A stretch of 64,000 bases of DNA, taken from NCBI GenBank assembly GCA_028023455.1, contig JAQFVV010000317.1, positions 321,501 to 385,500 of the forward strand. Reading direction: 5' to 3'. This document shows, piece after piece, positions 1 through 11,800 of the stretch. The DNA is from Epiperipatus broadwayi. Lineage: Eukaryota; Onychophora; Udeonychophora; Euonychophora; Peripatidae. The position numbers and the translations under genes were made by a program. Every line of letters starts with the position of its first letter. Within the stretch, counting starts at the first letter, position 1. Under the pieces are notes generated by a model. That model was not told the DNA's origin. It saw only the letters and a list, made by a program, of their open reading frames with translations, and did not search any database.

Positions 1-1930
1 TGAATACAGTTATACAATTAACTCATTTGCATATAAATTACATTTTGTAGTTTTAAAAAGTAAAAATAAATTATAAAAATTATTAACAGAAATATTAATT
101 TCAATAAAATATTCATAATTCTATTCATGCAATATAAAATATTTTAAAAAACACAACCTATTAATTCTTACTAAAATATTTAATTTAATGTATTAATTTT
201 TATTTATTGGTTTAAATATTAATTAACTTCAAATATTATCTTTAAATTTATTTATAGTGTTCAGAATGTATCAATTTAACCATCAGTTTAAAAATAATTG
301 AGGCTTTCCTTCAAGTCCTGGAAAGTATCCATACACATTTATCAGTCACATGATAACTTTCCAGATATACTGTAACAAAACTTAACTTACTATGTCTAAT
401 ATATTTAACCAAATAATTAATTGACATGCATTTTATAAAATATTTAATATAATAAATACATATATATTTAATACTATGTGCCTTGAGTGTTCAATTTGCC
501 ATTAGAGGGAACTCTGCAAATCTTCACACAAAATTACGACTTTCTAATGATAAGAGCAGCCTCTTATCTTCAACCAACTTTCTAATTATAAAGGCTAATC
601 TAAAACATTTTGATTTGAAGGTGTGAATCTGTTAAACTCTTCACTAATTAAGTCCACAATTTCTATTTAACACTAACATACATGAAATTTTCCAAAATAT
701 AATGCGTCAATGTTGAGATCTTATAGTTAGAAATATTTTGAAACAATGTAAAGTTGTAAATATATTAATTTATTAAGCACATGGTCTGCATGTAAGTACA
801 TATATATTTAAGGCTATGCTGTTTATTATATCGTAATGAATAAAATTGATCCATTCAGAACATCACATAATATAATTTATAACTTTTAATAATTATTATT
901 GAACATTCTAAATTATTTTAAAACATATTAATTACTTTATTAATTTATTTATAAATGTATTTAAGTTATCAATTTACTACAATGCTTATTAAACAAAATG
1001 CCAACTATATTCTTTAAATATAGCAGATATACATCTACTCTACTTATAAAATAATAGATAGTATTACTCTTATCTTTTACTTTTATAGTTAAAATAATCT
1101 TAAAACATTTTATAACCTATCTATGCACTTGTTTTACCAAGTTTGAGTCCTTTTAATTATATAATTATAATTATGGCTTATCAAAGACCCTAAATTTATT
1201 TATTTATTTATTTTAAAATGGCACTTTTACAACCTACTTAACATTCTCTGTACTAAAATGGATGAGGACAGTATATATACTTTATAATAAAGAAATTTTG
1301 ATTGATTTATTGATAAAAACTAATAGAATAAAGTAAAGAAAAATTAAGAAGAATGTTAATAAACAATTTGTAATGGGAAACAGCTATGAATATTGAAAAA
1401 AAGATAGGTTTGAAGGTGTTACACATGTGGCATATGAGATTAACCTTTGTTGTATTATATATCTTATGTTGATAATGGTATGTAATTAATATTACAGAAG
1501 TTAATTATTCAGAATAGTTATAAAATATTAACAAAAAGTCATTAAATGTATTTTTCATTTGATAGACATTTTAAAAATCTTTAAATGAACTGCCTTAACA
1601 AATTAAACATTTAAAAATTTATAAAACAGAAACTATTAAAAGTTATTTGGGATAATAATGCTGAATACTTTGAATATGCATTTCATATTTTATTTTATGG
1701 TAATAAAGTGATTCACACTTTATATTAATATTTTACTCAGATAATTATTTGTGTTATCCTTATTTATTTAGTGTTTGGACTTTTTAATCATCTTAACTAT
1801 GAGATATCGCCATTAAGTCATACAATAAATAAGGGTGGATTAGCTTAGTTACTAGTTCATATTGCCTAATTCATTTTATCAACTTCATTTTTCAAAGTTC
1901 TGATTTGTTTATATCGTGTAATTGTCTTAT
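1..1930. other. AT-rich non-coding stretch
   Basis: I see no gene, domain or repeat that I can name. The stretch is strongly A/T-biased, with frequent stops in all frames and many short poly(A)/poly(T) runs. Confidence 0.7.
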
Positions 1931-2013
1931 CAAATACTGCACAATAAATTTTGTGCAGTATTTGAGATACTAAATTTATTTTTTCAGTATTTGAGATACT
2001 AAATTTATTTTTT
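1931..2013. repeat. Perfect hairpin overlapping a 29-bp tandem duplication
   Basis: CAAATACTGCACA at 1931-1943 is repeated as its exact reverse complement at 1952-1964, with an 8-base loop. The right arm also starts a perfect tandem pair of a 29-bp unit (1956-1984 and 1985-2013). A third unit starts with CAGTA at 2014 and then diverges. The perfect identity suggests a recent local duplication that copied one arm of the hairpin. Confidence 0.9.
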
Positions 2014-3000
2014 CAGTAGTATAGACATTAACTTAATTACATTTAAAAATGAAATCTCTCATTTAATGTCTTAAATTCTAGTATTAGAAGGTATTAAATT
2101 TAAGCTTTATGTACTTTTTTGTATTCTTTATAAACAAATGCATTTTCAATTAATAATATTAAACACTCACAATATCTAAATTGATTAAATGTAATTAAAT
2201 GGAGTCTTAAACCATACAATTTGTTTTTCATATGGAATTTGTGGTAAAATAAAATAAAGTTATTCTTATTTAAAATTATCTTTTGTAAGTAGTAAAAAGT
2301 ACATTAAAACAACAAAATTATTTTCAGAAAGAAAAAAAAAACTGTATCTTTCAGTTTTATTAACATAACATAAATAATTAATATTGTTCTGAATTTGAAA
2401 TGGCTAAATAAAATGAATGCAATTATTGTGATAAACTCCATTGTCTGATAGATACATCTGTATGAAAATTATTCTATTTATTTATTAACCTCTTTCTCTT
2501 ATTTTGCAACGATTTTGTTACCAATTTAATTCTGCCAGTTTAATTGTATCTTTACCAGTCAAAATTATGCATTTAAAAAAAAAAAAATTGTTACTCTGGT
2601 TTTGAGTTACAAAAGTGGAATTAGAAAACTATCATGATCTTAAACTAAATGCTGAATATGGAATGATTTTTTTTTTTTTAAATATGAGGATGGAACAAAA
2701 AGGGCACAAATCGTAAAGGGCATTTTTATATTGATATTGAGTAGTTGCCTAATTTATTATTTTATAAAAAGTGATTAGTAATAGCAAAAAACAAAACTTG
2801 TATTTAAAAAATTTAAGTGCTACAATGTTAGATGTAGTAAATAATCATAAAGTTGCCTTAACTATTAACCATCTTATATTGAACAAAATACAACATTGTA
2901 ATTTAAAACTATAACTATAGAATGAAATGTTTTCATTGAAAAAAGTAAAACTTTTATTTCATGCATAAATGTTCATAACATATGTGATATATTGCACTGG
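2014..3000. other. AT-rich non-coding stretch
   Basis: No coding or repeat signal recognised, apart from homopolymer A and T runs near 2330, 2575 and 2667. Confidence 0.65.
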
Positions 3001-3250
3001 TCAAAAATGTATGTCCATCCAACAACATTTAGAATCTGAGCAAAAGTACCCCGAATCCAATCATGCCCAAGATATACAGCTTAGGAGTAATCATGAATTC
3101 TAACCTATTTGTCCATTCCCTAAATCTATAACATTACAGACAACACCTATGGTGATACCACATGAATTCATTCTCTCCTGGCCCGGTGCTACAATGTTTT
3201 GCATGAGAACTCAACTGGTGATGATGATGATGAGAGATTGAGTGAACCTG
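3001..3250. repeat. GC-richer repeat remnant ending in a TGATGATGATGATGA tract
   Basis: This block is visibly richer in G and C than its flanks and ends near 3218-3233 in a (TGA)n/(GAT)n tract. RTE-type LINEs often end in short tandem repeats of this kind, so it could be a 3' untranslated remnant of such an element. I see no coding motif. The assignment is inference. Confidence 0.3.
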
Positions 3251-3880
3251 TGATATAAGTTAAAACACACATAAATATGGTAATGAGATCCGAACACACT
3301 GGATTAAGTTTAAAGTATTAATTTTTATTTTAACAAAATTCAAGATGATTTTATATATTTAATCAACTTCATGCAGTTTAAACTTTATTTTAATTACCAA
3401 TATTTGACAATCTTGAGTCTTTTATTTTGACAGATATCAATTTAGTGCAGCATTACAATACTGAACATATATTTGAAAAACGGATTCTATTTAATGTTAC
3501 AAAACAAATTTATCTGGGTGGTTGGTGGATGTTTTATACATTTGGAAAACACATATGGTAATAGAGTTTTGCTGTTTATATGACTTTAATAGAATGCCCT
3601 TGGCATCTGATACATAGCTTTATTTTCATTCATATCATTTATTTATAACAATTAAATAAGGATATATTATGATCCATAAGTATACTAAAATATTATTTAT
3701 TATACATTTTCAACATTTAATGATCAAATATTGTGAAACTCTATAAATATAGGAATGGCTTATTTCAATAAAGGGGAGGTCAGCTAAACTTCAATGAAAG
3801 ATATTAAATGAAAAATGTTTTATCACACATCATTATGATTTATTTTGTTAAACAGGCTATGAAACGAAATATAAGAAATT
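3251..3880. other. AT-rich non-coding stretch
   Basis: Nothing recognisable beyond A/T-rich sequence. Confidence 0.6.
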
Positions 3881-5650
3881 GCAATACTAGCATCATGTCA
3901 GTGAAAGAGAAAGTGGCAACTTCAGCCAAGAAAACATCATTCTTCTATTTGAATGTGGTATGCCAGCTTTAGACCGAATAGACCCTAAATGAAAAGGTCA
4001 GTAGGGATTTGCTATGCATCCAGATTATGGTAAATCCATGCAGAGCTTTAACTACACTAACCTGCTTGTTCGAGGAAGTAGACTTATAACCCTGTTTCGA
4101 ACAGAAGTCTTTATAATCTTCTGGAATGAGGTACAGACAGATACAAGCAGTATAGAAATATATACTTTGAGGAGAAGAATGACAAACGAAGAAGATCAGG
4201 ATTCTTTGGAATGAGGTACGGATGAGTCAGATCAAAGCCCTATGTGGCTCAATAATTTCTGACATATGCCAGCAACGCTATTATAAGGATATGAAATCAT
4301 TGGATTTAAATACTAAAATAAAGTCTTAAGTAGTTTAACAAAAATGTAATGAATGTTAAAATAATGACCCATGTAAGATAGTCATTTATCAGAAGCTAAA
4401 ACTATAATTAATCAAGCGTACATTTCTCCCCTTTCTTGAATCAATACTATTTTGTTTAACATAAAAAAACTAAAATTTGCACACCTAAGAGTGCAACTAA
4501 CAAAATAGAATTAGATCACCAGCCTTTTTGCAATGATGATCAATAAAGAAATCAATAAAATGAACAGACACCAATATACACCCCAGATTGGAAAAGTATT
4601 TATACATTTTGTATAAATTTATGATAAAATATTTTTAAAAAGCATATATTCATTTAAAAGAGAAACTCAATCTTATGATCTATTTAGAAATAAAGACATA
4701 AAATAATTAATTACCTACCCACCCCTTCTATTCCATAGCAGGATCTAGAATAAATTCATAAGATTGGGTTTGATTGACATTTACAAATAAAGAATTAAGT
4801 GAAAAATATAAAATATTAATAATAAATTATAACTGCACTAAATTATAAGAATAATAAAAAGTGTGAGTTGGATGAAAGATTTTACAGTGAGATTAATTTA
4901 GGTTGTAGAGAATCAATACACAGAAAATAATTATTAATTTAACATGCTCACCAATTAGCAAGTTAAAAAGAGATTCAACATAAAGAAAACATTAATTTTT
5001 AAGAGTTAGAGTTCAGGTAAGGCGATTATAATGACTTTGGGCTTATTACCTCATGATTCTCTGGAATGAATTATGGATGAATCTTCTGCGGAAGGTGGCA
5101 TTCTTTGATTTTCATGGCAGGCAGATTCTACTTAAGCTAAAGGCATGTTTCTTGACCTCAGCGGTTCTCTGATGGCATGGGCACTCCTGATCGATAGGAG
5201 CTACATTGTGGCATGGTGAAGAGTCAGGCTGAAGATTGAGGGAAAGATGGCTTAGGTCCTTCCATTCAAAAACTTTCAAAAATCAAAGGATGTGAAGTTG
5301 GTTAGCAACTATTGACCAAACTCTAACACAATAGATTTTCAGCCCTATTTATACAAGTTATATGTTATTTAAAGAATGCTTTTAATTAAACTTCTTAACT
5401 CAAATGGAATCCTGAATCTACAGAAATATTTTCTCTATTGTTATTGGAGATGCAATTGCTAGATAACTGTCCAAAAATAAATTTAAATCAATTTCCAGAT
5501 TGGAAATAGATCTGATAAAAATGTTAACAGCTAACTTAAAATCAATTAGCTTTGTTTTAATTGTACTTCCATTAACTTTGATTTAAAAATTCTTTTTAAA
5601 ACCATGAAACAAACTAATGTTTCCACCCCCTTTAATTTCTCTTGGACAGT
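3881..5650. repeat. GC-richer island of unknown class, possibly LTR-like on the minus strand
   Basis: Segments 3881-4280 and 5020-5360 are much less A/T-biased than their surroundings. The motif GGAATGA occurs at 4123, 4208 and 5063, each time followed by similar sequence (GGTACAGA, GGTACGGATGA, ATTATGGATGA), which ties the segments to one element. On the minus strand TATAAATAGGG lies at 5343-5354, with a G-run (AAAGGGGGTGG) about 280 bases upstream near 5625. That spacing would suit a polypurine tract, U3 and TATA box of an LTR. No gag or pol motif is visible. A 66-codon open frame at 4014-4214 has no family resemblance and is probably fortuitous. Confidence 0.3.
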
Positions 5651-8600
5651 TAAAGGTTGCATCTTCCATCTTGAATTTTTGTGTAATTATATAAAGAAAA
5701 ATAATTACAAAGTAAAATATATATATAATTTTAAAAGATACAAAATTATTTACAGTATTTAATATTTTTAATTATATATATATATGCTCCTGTAATATAT
5801 ATGTATATATCTGAATCGCATCCATTGAGGTTAATATTTAAAATAATTAAAGAAAATTTTATTTAAGATTTAGATTTATAAATCTCATAGAATTTTCTTA
5901 GAAACACACATATAACTTATATACATATGACAAAAAGGAGCAGGGTGAAATGTGGATTAAGTGGTAATATAGTGAAGCTCAATCTTGAGCTAAGATTGAT
6001 TGCTACAATATGAAAATCAAATACAAATAAACTGATATTTTTTAAACAACTATATACAAATTTTATTACAAGAACTAGGCTTTATATTTATTCACAAGGT
6101 GTTGTTGCTAGAAAAACATTGCATTTGGTAAGGTGATTGGCATTTTAAATATTATTTTGTTCAACGGTTTGTAATTTTTAAAATATTAAATATCTTATTC
6201 CAATTAAGGAATTAATTGTAGGCCATTTAATTTTCAATTTTTTTATATAGTGTGTGTATAATAAGTAAATTATTCTCAATTTGAATTTGCTTTATATAAA
6301 TATGATCATCCATAAGTACTTTTCAAATTGCATTTCCAGTGAAACATAATTACTAGAATCATATATCGTATTTTGTTGTGTTTTTTTTTTTTTTTTTTTT
6401 TTTTTTTACCTTTTGCTGATGAAAAGGTTTTTTTTTTTTTTTACATTTATATGAAATCTGAAGCCTTCCAGTCTACAACATGCTGGAGTTTAAGTAAACA
6501 ACGAATGCAAGACGACATTAGAGATTGCATTTCAGGTATCAGGATTGGTTACATCCTTTCTCATGTTTTATTCAAAATGTCTTGGTATTAAGCCAGTTGT
6601 GCATTTTATAATTTATTGATAAACCATAGTTTTAAAAATTGTACAAGAAACTAACACTCTTTTTTATACATTATCATAAATTATGTTTTGACATTAAAGA
6701 AAAAGATTTTTGTGTTGTTGTGTGTGTATATGTGGATCTTGTAATGTATATATATGTTTAGGAATTTATATATAAATTATGATATAAGATAGGAGTTTAA
6801 TATTTTGAAATGAGATCTTTTTTTTTTTTTTTGAGGAATTGATGAAACTGAGCAGAGCAAATTTTTAATGGTTTTATCCCATACATAGTTGTAATCTGCC
6901 ACCATTATTACTATGTAATTATTCACCTGATAAACAATTAAAAAAGAGTTACTCTTCATCATTTGTCAATCGATGTGTTGACCTGACTGTCTTTTACTGC
7001 TGAGCTTAAAAAAAAACTTTTTCCCTCTCAAATATGAAGTTTTTAATTAAAACATCTGTTAGATTATATGTGTGTGAGAAAGAGAGGGAGAGACTGATCA
7101 TTCTTAGGCAAAAATACATTATGGCTCTTATATTTCAGAAGTTGCAACATCATCAGCCAAGGAGGATTTGGAGACAGAAATCAAAGAGTGCTTAGAATCA
7201 CTGGACTTTAATTTTAAAATGATTTTTTTATATATTTGAATAAAAATTACAGATATTGAAAGAAAACTACAATATAAAATGGGCCATTGTCAAATTTTAG
7301 AAAATAAGAATAAAAAATGAAGCAACAATTGATTTGAAAAGTCTATGTATATTATAAAAACACAAATATTATAAACACAAATAGATGGAAAATACCAAAA
7401 CAGATCATGTATATTTATGACTGAGAAGTACTCTTGCTGATAAAAAAGTGAGGATTTTTATCTAAGGCAAATAGCATTTGAAAATTATCATAGAGATTTT
7501 AATAACAGAATTCTAAAATGATTATAAGATGAGATACTGCAGGTAAATCTGGTTATGGAGACAGAAATGACTGACAAAATAGGCTTTCTGGAATTTTCAA
7601 AAATAGAAAATATGTATACCAGTAACAGACCATTAATCCCAAATTTTTAATTCTACAATAGTTATGATGAACCCATGACTCATGGGTCATAGATTGATCC
7701 ACACAATTATTTTAAATTATCCACATGTTATTTGTAAAGCACAATGTAATAAAAAAAAAATTCACAGCAAAAGTAATTGAATTTGATATTTACTCAAGGA
7801 AGAATGTTAAGCAAATTTAATAAAATACAAACTTAGTATGAACGTGATTAATCAGCAACAGAGAGACATTCTGTGCATGTATGCAAGATTTTATGCATGT
7901 CTATAATAAATTTAATATATATTTATTATATATCAGTCTTGTTGTCAGCAACAGTTTTCTTAATAAATATTTATTTAATTTTGGATAATGTTTATAAAAT
8001 TTTCAGCAAGTAAGTAATTATTTCTGAGTTTATTTCAAATTAAGTAATTTATAATTATAAATATTATTTTTTTCAGATGTTAACCATATCTCACTAGCTA
8101 ACAGACACAAGCCAAATAAAACAAGTTCTAAGGCCTTGATATTTAAAGTAATTTAGCAAATTTGGAATTATTGATATAGAGAAGAAACTGCATAATTTAT
8201 AATGAAAATATTTCATATCATATTATGTAGAATGATATACTGAAAAAATATGTAAAAATCTTGCTTTTTAAACTTAAGAAAAGACAAAAGAATATTTAAA
8301 AATAAAAAATAAAACAGTATATATCTCAAGGCAGTGTATTAAGAACATTTCTTCTTTCTAAGTACAATATTATAGTTAATAATTTTTATATAGAATATTG
8401 TATTACTAGATATAGAAAATCTTTTTCGAAAGGAGTCTTTAAAAGAAGCAATTTTGGGATGTAACATTTTTTTCAGTTTTTTTTAACAAATGATCTGATA
8501 TTAAAATGCATAAATGAATCACTAATAAATTGTAATACATTGAAAAATAGGATATTAGCACCAAATATATCTTTTCCAATTAATTGCAATTTAGGTGTGC
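5651..8600. other. AT-rich non-coding stretch with (TA) and homopolymer runs
   Basis: No gene is supported. It contains TA-rich tracts near 5720-5800, two poly(T) runs near 6381-6442 and a purine-rich GAGAGAG patch near 7075. Short open frames here are low-complexity translations of poly(T). The upstream part of the hAT remnant that follows could extend back into the last few hundred bases, but I cannot read it. Confidence 0.6.
6381..6407. repeat. Poly(T) tract of 27, followed by a second T run at 6428-6442
   Basis: An uninterrupted run of T is followed, after 20 mixed bases, by a second T run. The pair may be the reversed poly(A) tail of an old retroposed sequence or simple slippage. No element body could be recognised on either side. 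Confidence 0.85.
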
Positions 8601-9560
8601 CAATATGTATTCATTTGTTTTAGATGAAAATGCAGATGTAAGTGGTCACACACATCTTCAGTTTTTATCAAAAATAAATCTGAAAATATAATGAGGGAAG
8701 AATTGATAATATTAATAATTTTATTAGAAAAAAACTATTAGTCTGGGTCCTTTTAAGAAATTAAGCTATTCATTTGCAAAAATGGACATTCATTTGAAAA
8801 AAATGTTTCAATAAGAAGCAGGATTGGTAAAAATATTGGATTTAATAACAACTTAACAAAATATTGGGCTTATTTTAATTGACTTTTGTTGTTGTATTCA
8901 TCAAGAAGTGCAAAACAAGAATTGAAAACATTTTCAAATATATTGTTAATTGTAATGAAAATTGTTACTTTTATAAATGCAAGAGTTTATTACAGGAAAT
9001 TGAATTTGAATATTCTGGAGTTTTAATACACAACAATGTTTGATGGCTCAGTCGTGATTCATTTTTAAATTGGATTTTAAACATATTAGAAAAAAAAGAT
9101 TTTTTAGGTGAAAAAAAAAATGTGTTTATGATAAATTATCAGATATAGACTGGTTAAATGACTTAATATTTCAGTGTGATATCCCTCACTATTTCATTGA
9201 ACAGAACAAAAAATTTGCAGGATATTGTCAAGTTATATTAATCATGTTTTAAAATATTAAAGTGTTTATGATACAATTATAACACAGGGAAAACATTTTT
9301 TGAAAATATTATTGATAAAAAATAAAACAATCTGAAAGCAAGAAGCAAAAATATTATATTGAAAAAGTGACATTCTTTACCAGATAGTTTTAATACAATG
9401 AAAAAAACTAGCTAATGATCTTTTATAGATATTTGAGTCAATATATGTCTGTGAGCTATTATTTTTGTCAGTGAATTTTACAAAATCTTCTGAAAGTAAC
9501 AAACTTAACAAATAACTAACTGCTGCATTTGTAAAATTAATGAACTCTAAATTGGAGTCA
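8600..9560 (+). pseudogene. hAT transposase remnant, GTF2IRD2/ZMYM-like class
   Basis: The plus strand carries degenerate coding blocks in the order expected of this domesticated-like hAT transposase class. At 8614-8668 it reads FVLDENADVSGHTHLQFL, matching the catalytic-region motif with DEST-D and a QL. At 8880-9000 a block resembles the 'CxIHRE/A...' insertion-domain start. At 9005-9068 it reads EFEYSGVLIHNNV, then a stop, then WLSRDSFL, matching the conserved EVRWLSRG block; the stop is TGA where the family has CGA, a one-base change. Lower-confidence similarity runs on to about 9560. Several stops and frameshifts make it non-functional. I could not find terminal inverted repeats or the C-terminal dimerisation domain, so the ends are unknown. 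It is unrelated in detail to the ZBED5-like copy at 33-35 kb. Confidence 0.6.
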
Positions 9561-10480
9561 AATATACAAAAATTATCTAATAATAAATAATAAATTTTAC
9601 ATTAAATATAAATAATGCAAAATTTAGTGTTATTATTTATTTCATTCAGGTGAATGTTTTTTTTTTTTTTGTTTCTTTCATTCATTATAAAAGTGTATGT
9701 AATAATTGTATTTTTAATCTAAATAAACTCAGATTTATATGCATTTTTTAATTATTCATATAATAACCAATCTATGTTTTTATTATTTAAAAAATAATAA
9801 TTTCAGTTTTGACCTGTTTTTCAAAAAGGTTCACCACCTCTGTTGTATTGCTATTTTGGATTTGTGAAGTTTTTGAATATCAAGAGATCTTAAAAGCCAT
9901 TAAAAGACTATATTAACAATTAGTATTCATAAGCTTTATACATACTTTGTTGATTTTAAACTAACAATTCTTATTTGAATGAATTCAATAAGATAAGCAA
10001 TTATTTTCTAAAAATAGCTACGCAGAAATTAAAAAATTTTCAAATGATTCAGGTATTTTAGAAAAAAAGAGAATATGGAAATAATTTTAAATACTCCATT
10101 CAGAAGAGTCAAATATCTAGAATCTTGAAAAATTATATAAAAAAAATTAATGATGTTATATGTAAATATAGCCAATTTCTCAAAAATATAAGTCAACATC
10201 TTAATATTTGTATTTTTGGAAAGCTGTTTGAGCAATAAGAAGAAATGATGACATTATTATTTTAAAAAAGTAACAGCAACATGAATTGTATAGAAAACCA
10301 CTTCATAGCATTAAATAATAAAGTATAAAATCATTTGAATTGCTCAGATTTGTGAATGAAGATATATAGAATAAAGAAATTTCTGTTAATTATGAAATTA
10401 TTATTGATAAAAGAAGTAAGTGAAAAAAATAAACAAATTGTTGGCAAAATTGTGTAACAAATATTATAATAACAAATGTA
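9561..10480. other. AT-rich stretch between two transposon remnants
   Basis: No readable domain. It could hold the decayed C-terminus of the upstream hAT remnant or the decayed endonuclease end of the LINE that follows, but no motif supports either. Confidence 0.5.
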
Positions 10481-10489
10481 CCACATTAT

Positions 10490-11800
10490 TGGAAGAATGC
10501 AGTGAACCATTGAAATGGCAAATGAATACTATTTCTTATTTTTGCACAAGCTATTAAAATGGTAGCAACTGTCTCCTTACAATAATACCATCGATTTCTA
10601 TATCTTCCATTGGGTGGCACTACTGTAGAGAGACTGTTGTTACTATTTTAAGAATGCAATAATAGTGTTTATATTTAAGAAAAGTGGCAAGAAGATATTA
10701 GAAATACAGTCTTGTCAATCTTCTATGAATTTTATATAAGACTTATTAAGATCATAACAACTTATCAATAGAGAACTTTAGATACAAACCAGTCAAAAGG
10801 GTTTTAAAATTTTGTATCACAGTAGATCTCATCTAAGTATTAAGAGAAGGTACAAGAAATTCCAGTGAGTATAAATAGTCAATATGTTTTTTGTTTGTAG
10901 ATTATGAAAAGTTATTTGATTCTATAAGAATTTGCATGGTAATTTAAACTTTGGAACATCTATAAAATTCAGATACACTGTTTATTGGCTAATTCTGAAT
11001 AATCTATACCTAATTCCAACAATAAGCAATGGTAAGAATGTGTATCAGTATGAATCCATATTTCCAAAACTTAATAATAGCAGTTTTTCATGAAGTACTT
11101 TGTGGATTAAATATTGAAGTTAAGGGGATAAAAGTAAATGGAGAATGTTTAAGCCATTATCTATATTTTTCCTTTTATATAGTTATTTTTGAAAGTTATG
11201 CTTTACAACTTGAGAAAATTTAGCAATAATTATCATATGAACCCAATAAATAAAAAATAAAGCTAAATAATAAGAAATTGAAATAATATTTAATGACTTT
11301 CAAATAAAGAGAAAATAAAGATTGATAATAATGAATTAGAAAAAGATAATAATTACAATTTTTATAGAGATTATTAATATATATGGAAATATAATGGATG
11401 AAATTAATCATAAAACTAAATTGGATATATTTGGATCTAATACTTGAATGCTTAACAGAACAATACAGAAACATGAAACCATACAAGAAAGTATGGTGAT
11501 ATGCATATTGGTAGAAATAAGGAGGTGTCAATAGAAGCATAATGCATGGATGAGAGAGCAATTTCTATTACTCTTAACAGTAAAAGAATTGAAAGGCAAA
11601 AGTGGAATGGTCTGGAAGGTTTTCTAAATGAAAAAACAAAATAGATGGAAAGGTAAAGTCAGACTAGACTCACAGATTATAAAAGACTGAGGGATATATC
11701 ACATTCAGGGAATGAAGTAAGAAATATTCAGGCTAATGTAGATAAGTTATGGATTAGATAAACTAAATTAAATGTGGTGGGTCCTGCCTAGCTCTTACGT
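10490..11800 (+). pseudogene. RTE-type LINE reverse transcriptase remnant
   Basis: The plus strand contains RT blocks in order, in shifting frames. Near 10655-10690 NAIIVFIFKKSG matches the NAxIILIHKKGD block. Near 10705-10800 NTVLSIFYE...RTLDTNQ matches the LLS-YK...NR-LD-NQP block. Near 10895-10935 DYEKLFDSI matches the DYEKAFDS catalytic block (first aspartate kept). At 11040-11220 a longer open frame matches the GDTISPKLF..LEEVFRGL...GIKVNGE-LSHLRFADDIVIF block; the FADD catalytic pair is lost, reading as FSFYIVIF. Near 11580-11790 a block beginning RQKWNG..EGF resembles the C-terminal W-x-GHIARR region, giving a plausible 3' end near 11.8 kb. Many stops make it dead. The endonuclease part is not readable. 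Confidence 0.7.

Noticed and set aside
4014-4214. 66-codon plus-strand frame as a host gene
   Set aside because: It lies inside a repeat-like island and includes the duplicated GGAATGAGGTAC motif; no family resemblance.
6373-6591. 72-codon open frame starting MLCFFFFFFFF
   Set aside because: The frame is a translation of two poly(T) tracts and has no motif.
11220-11561. 113-codon minus-strand open frame, the longest in the window
   Set aside because: It lies antisense over the plus-strand RTE remnant at 10.5-11.8 kb and its Y/F/I-rich composition is explained by AT-rich DNA.
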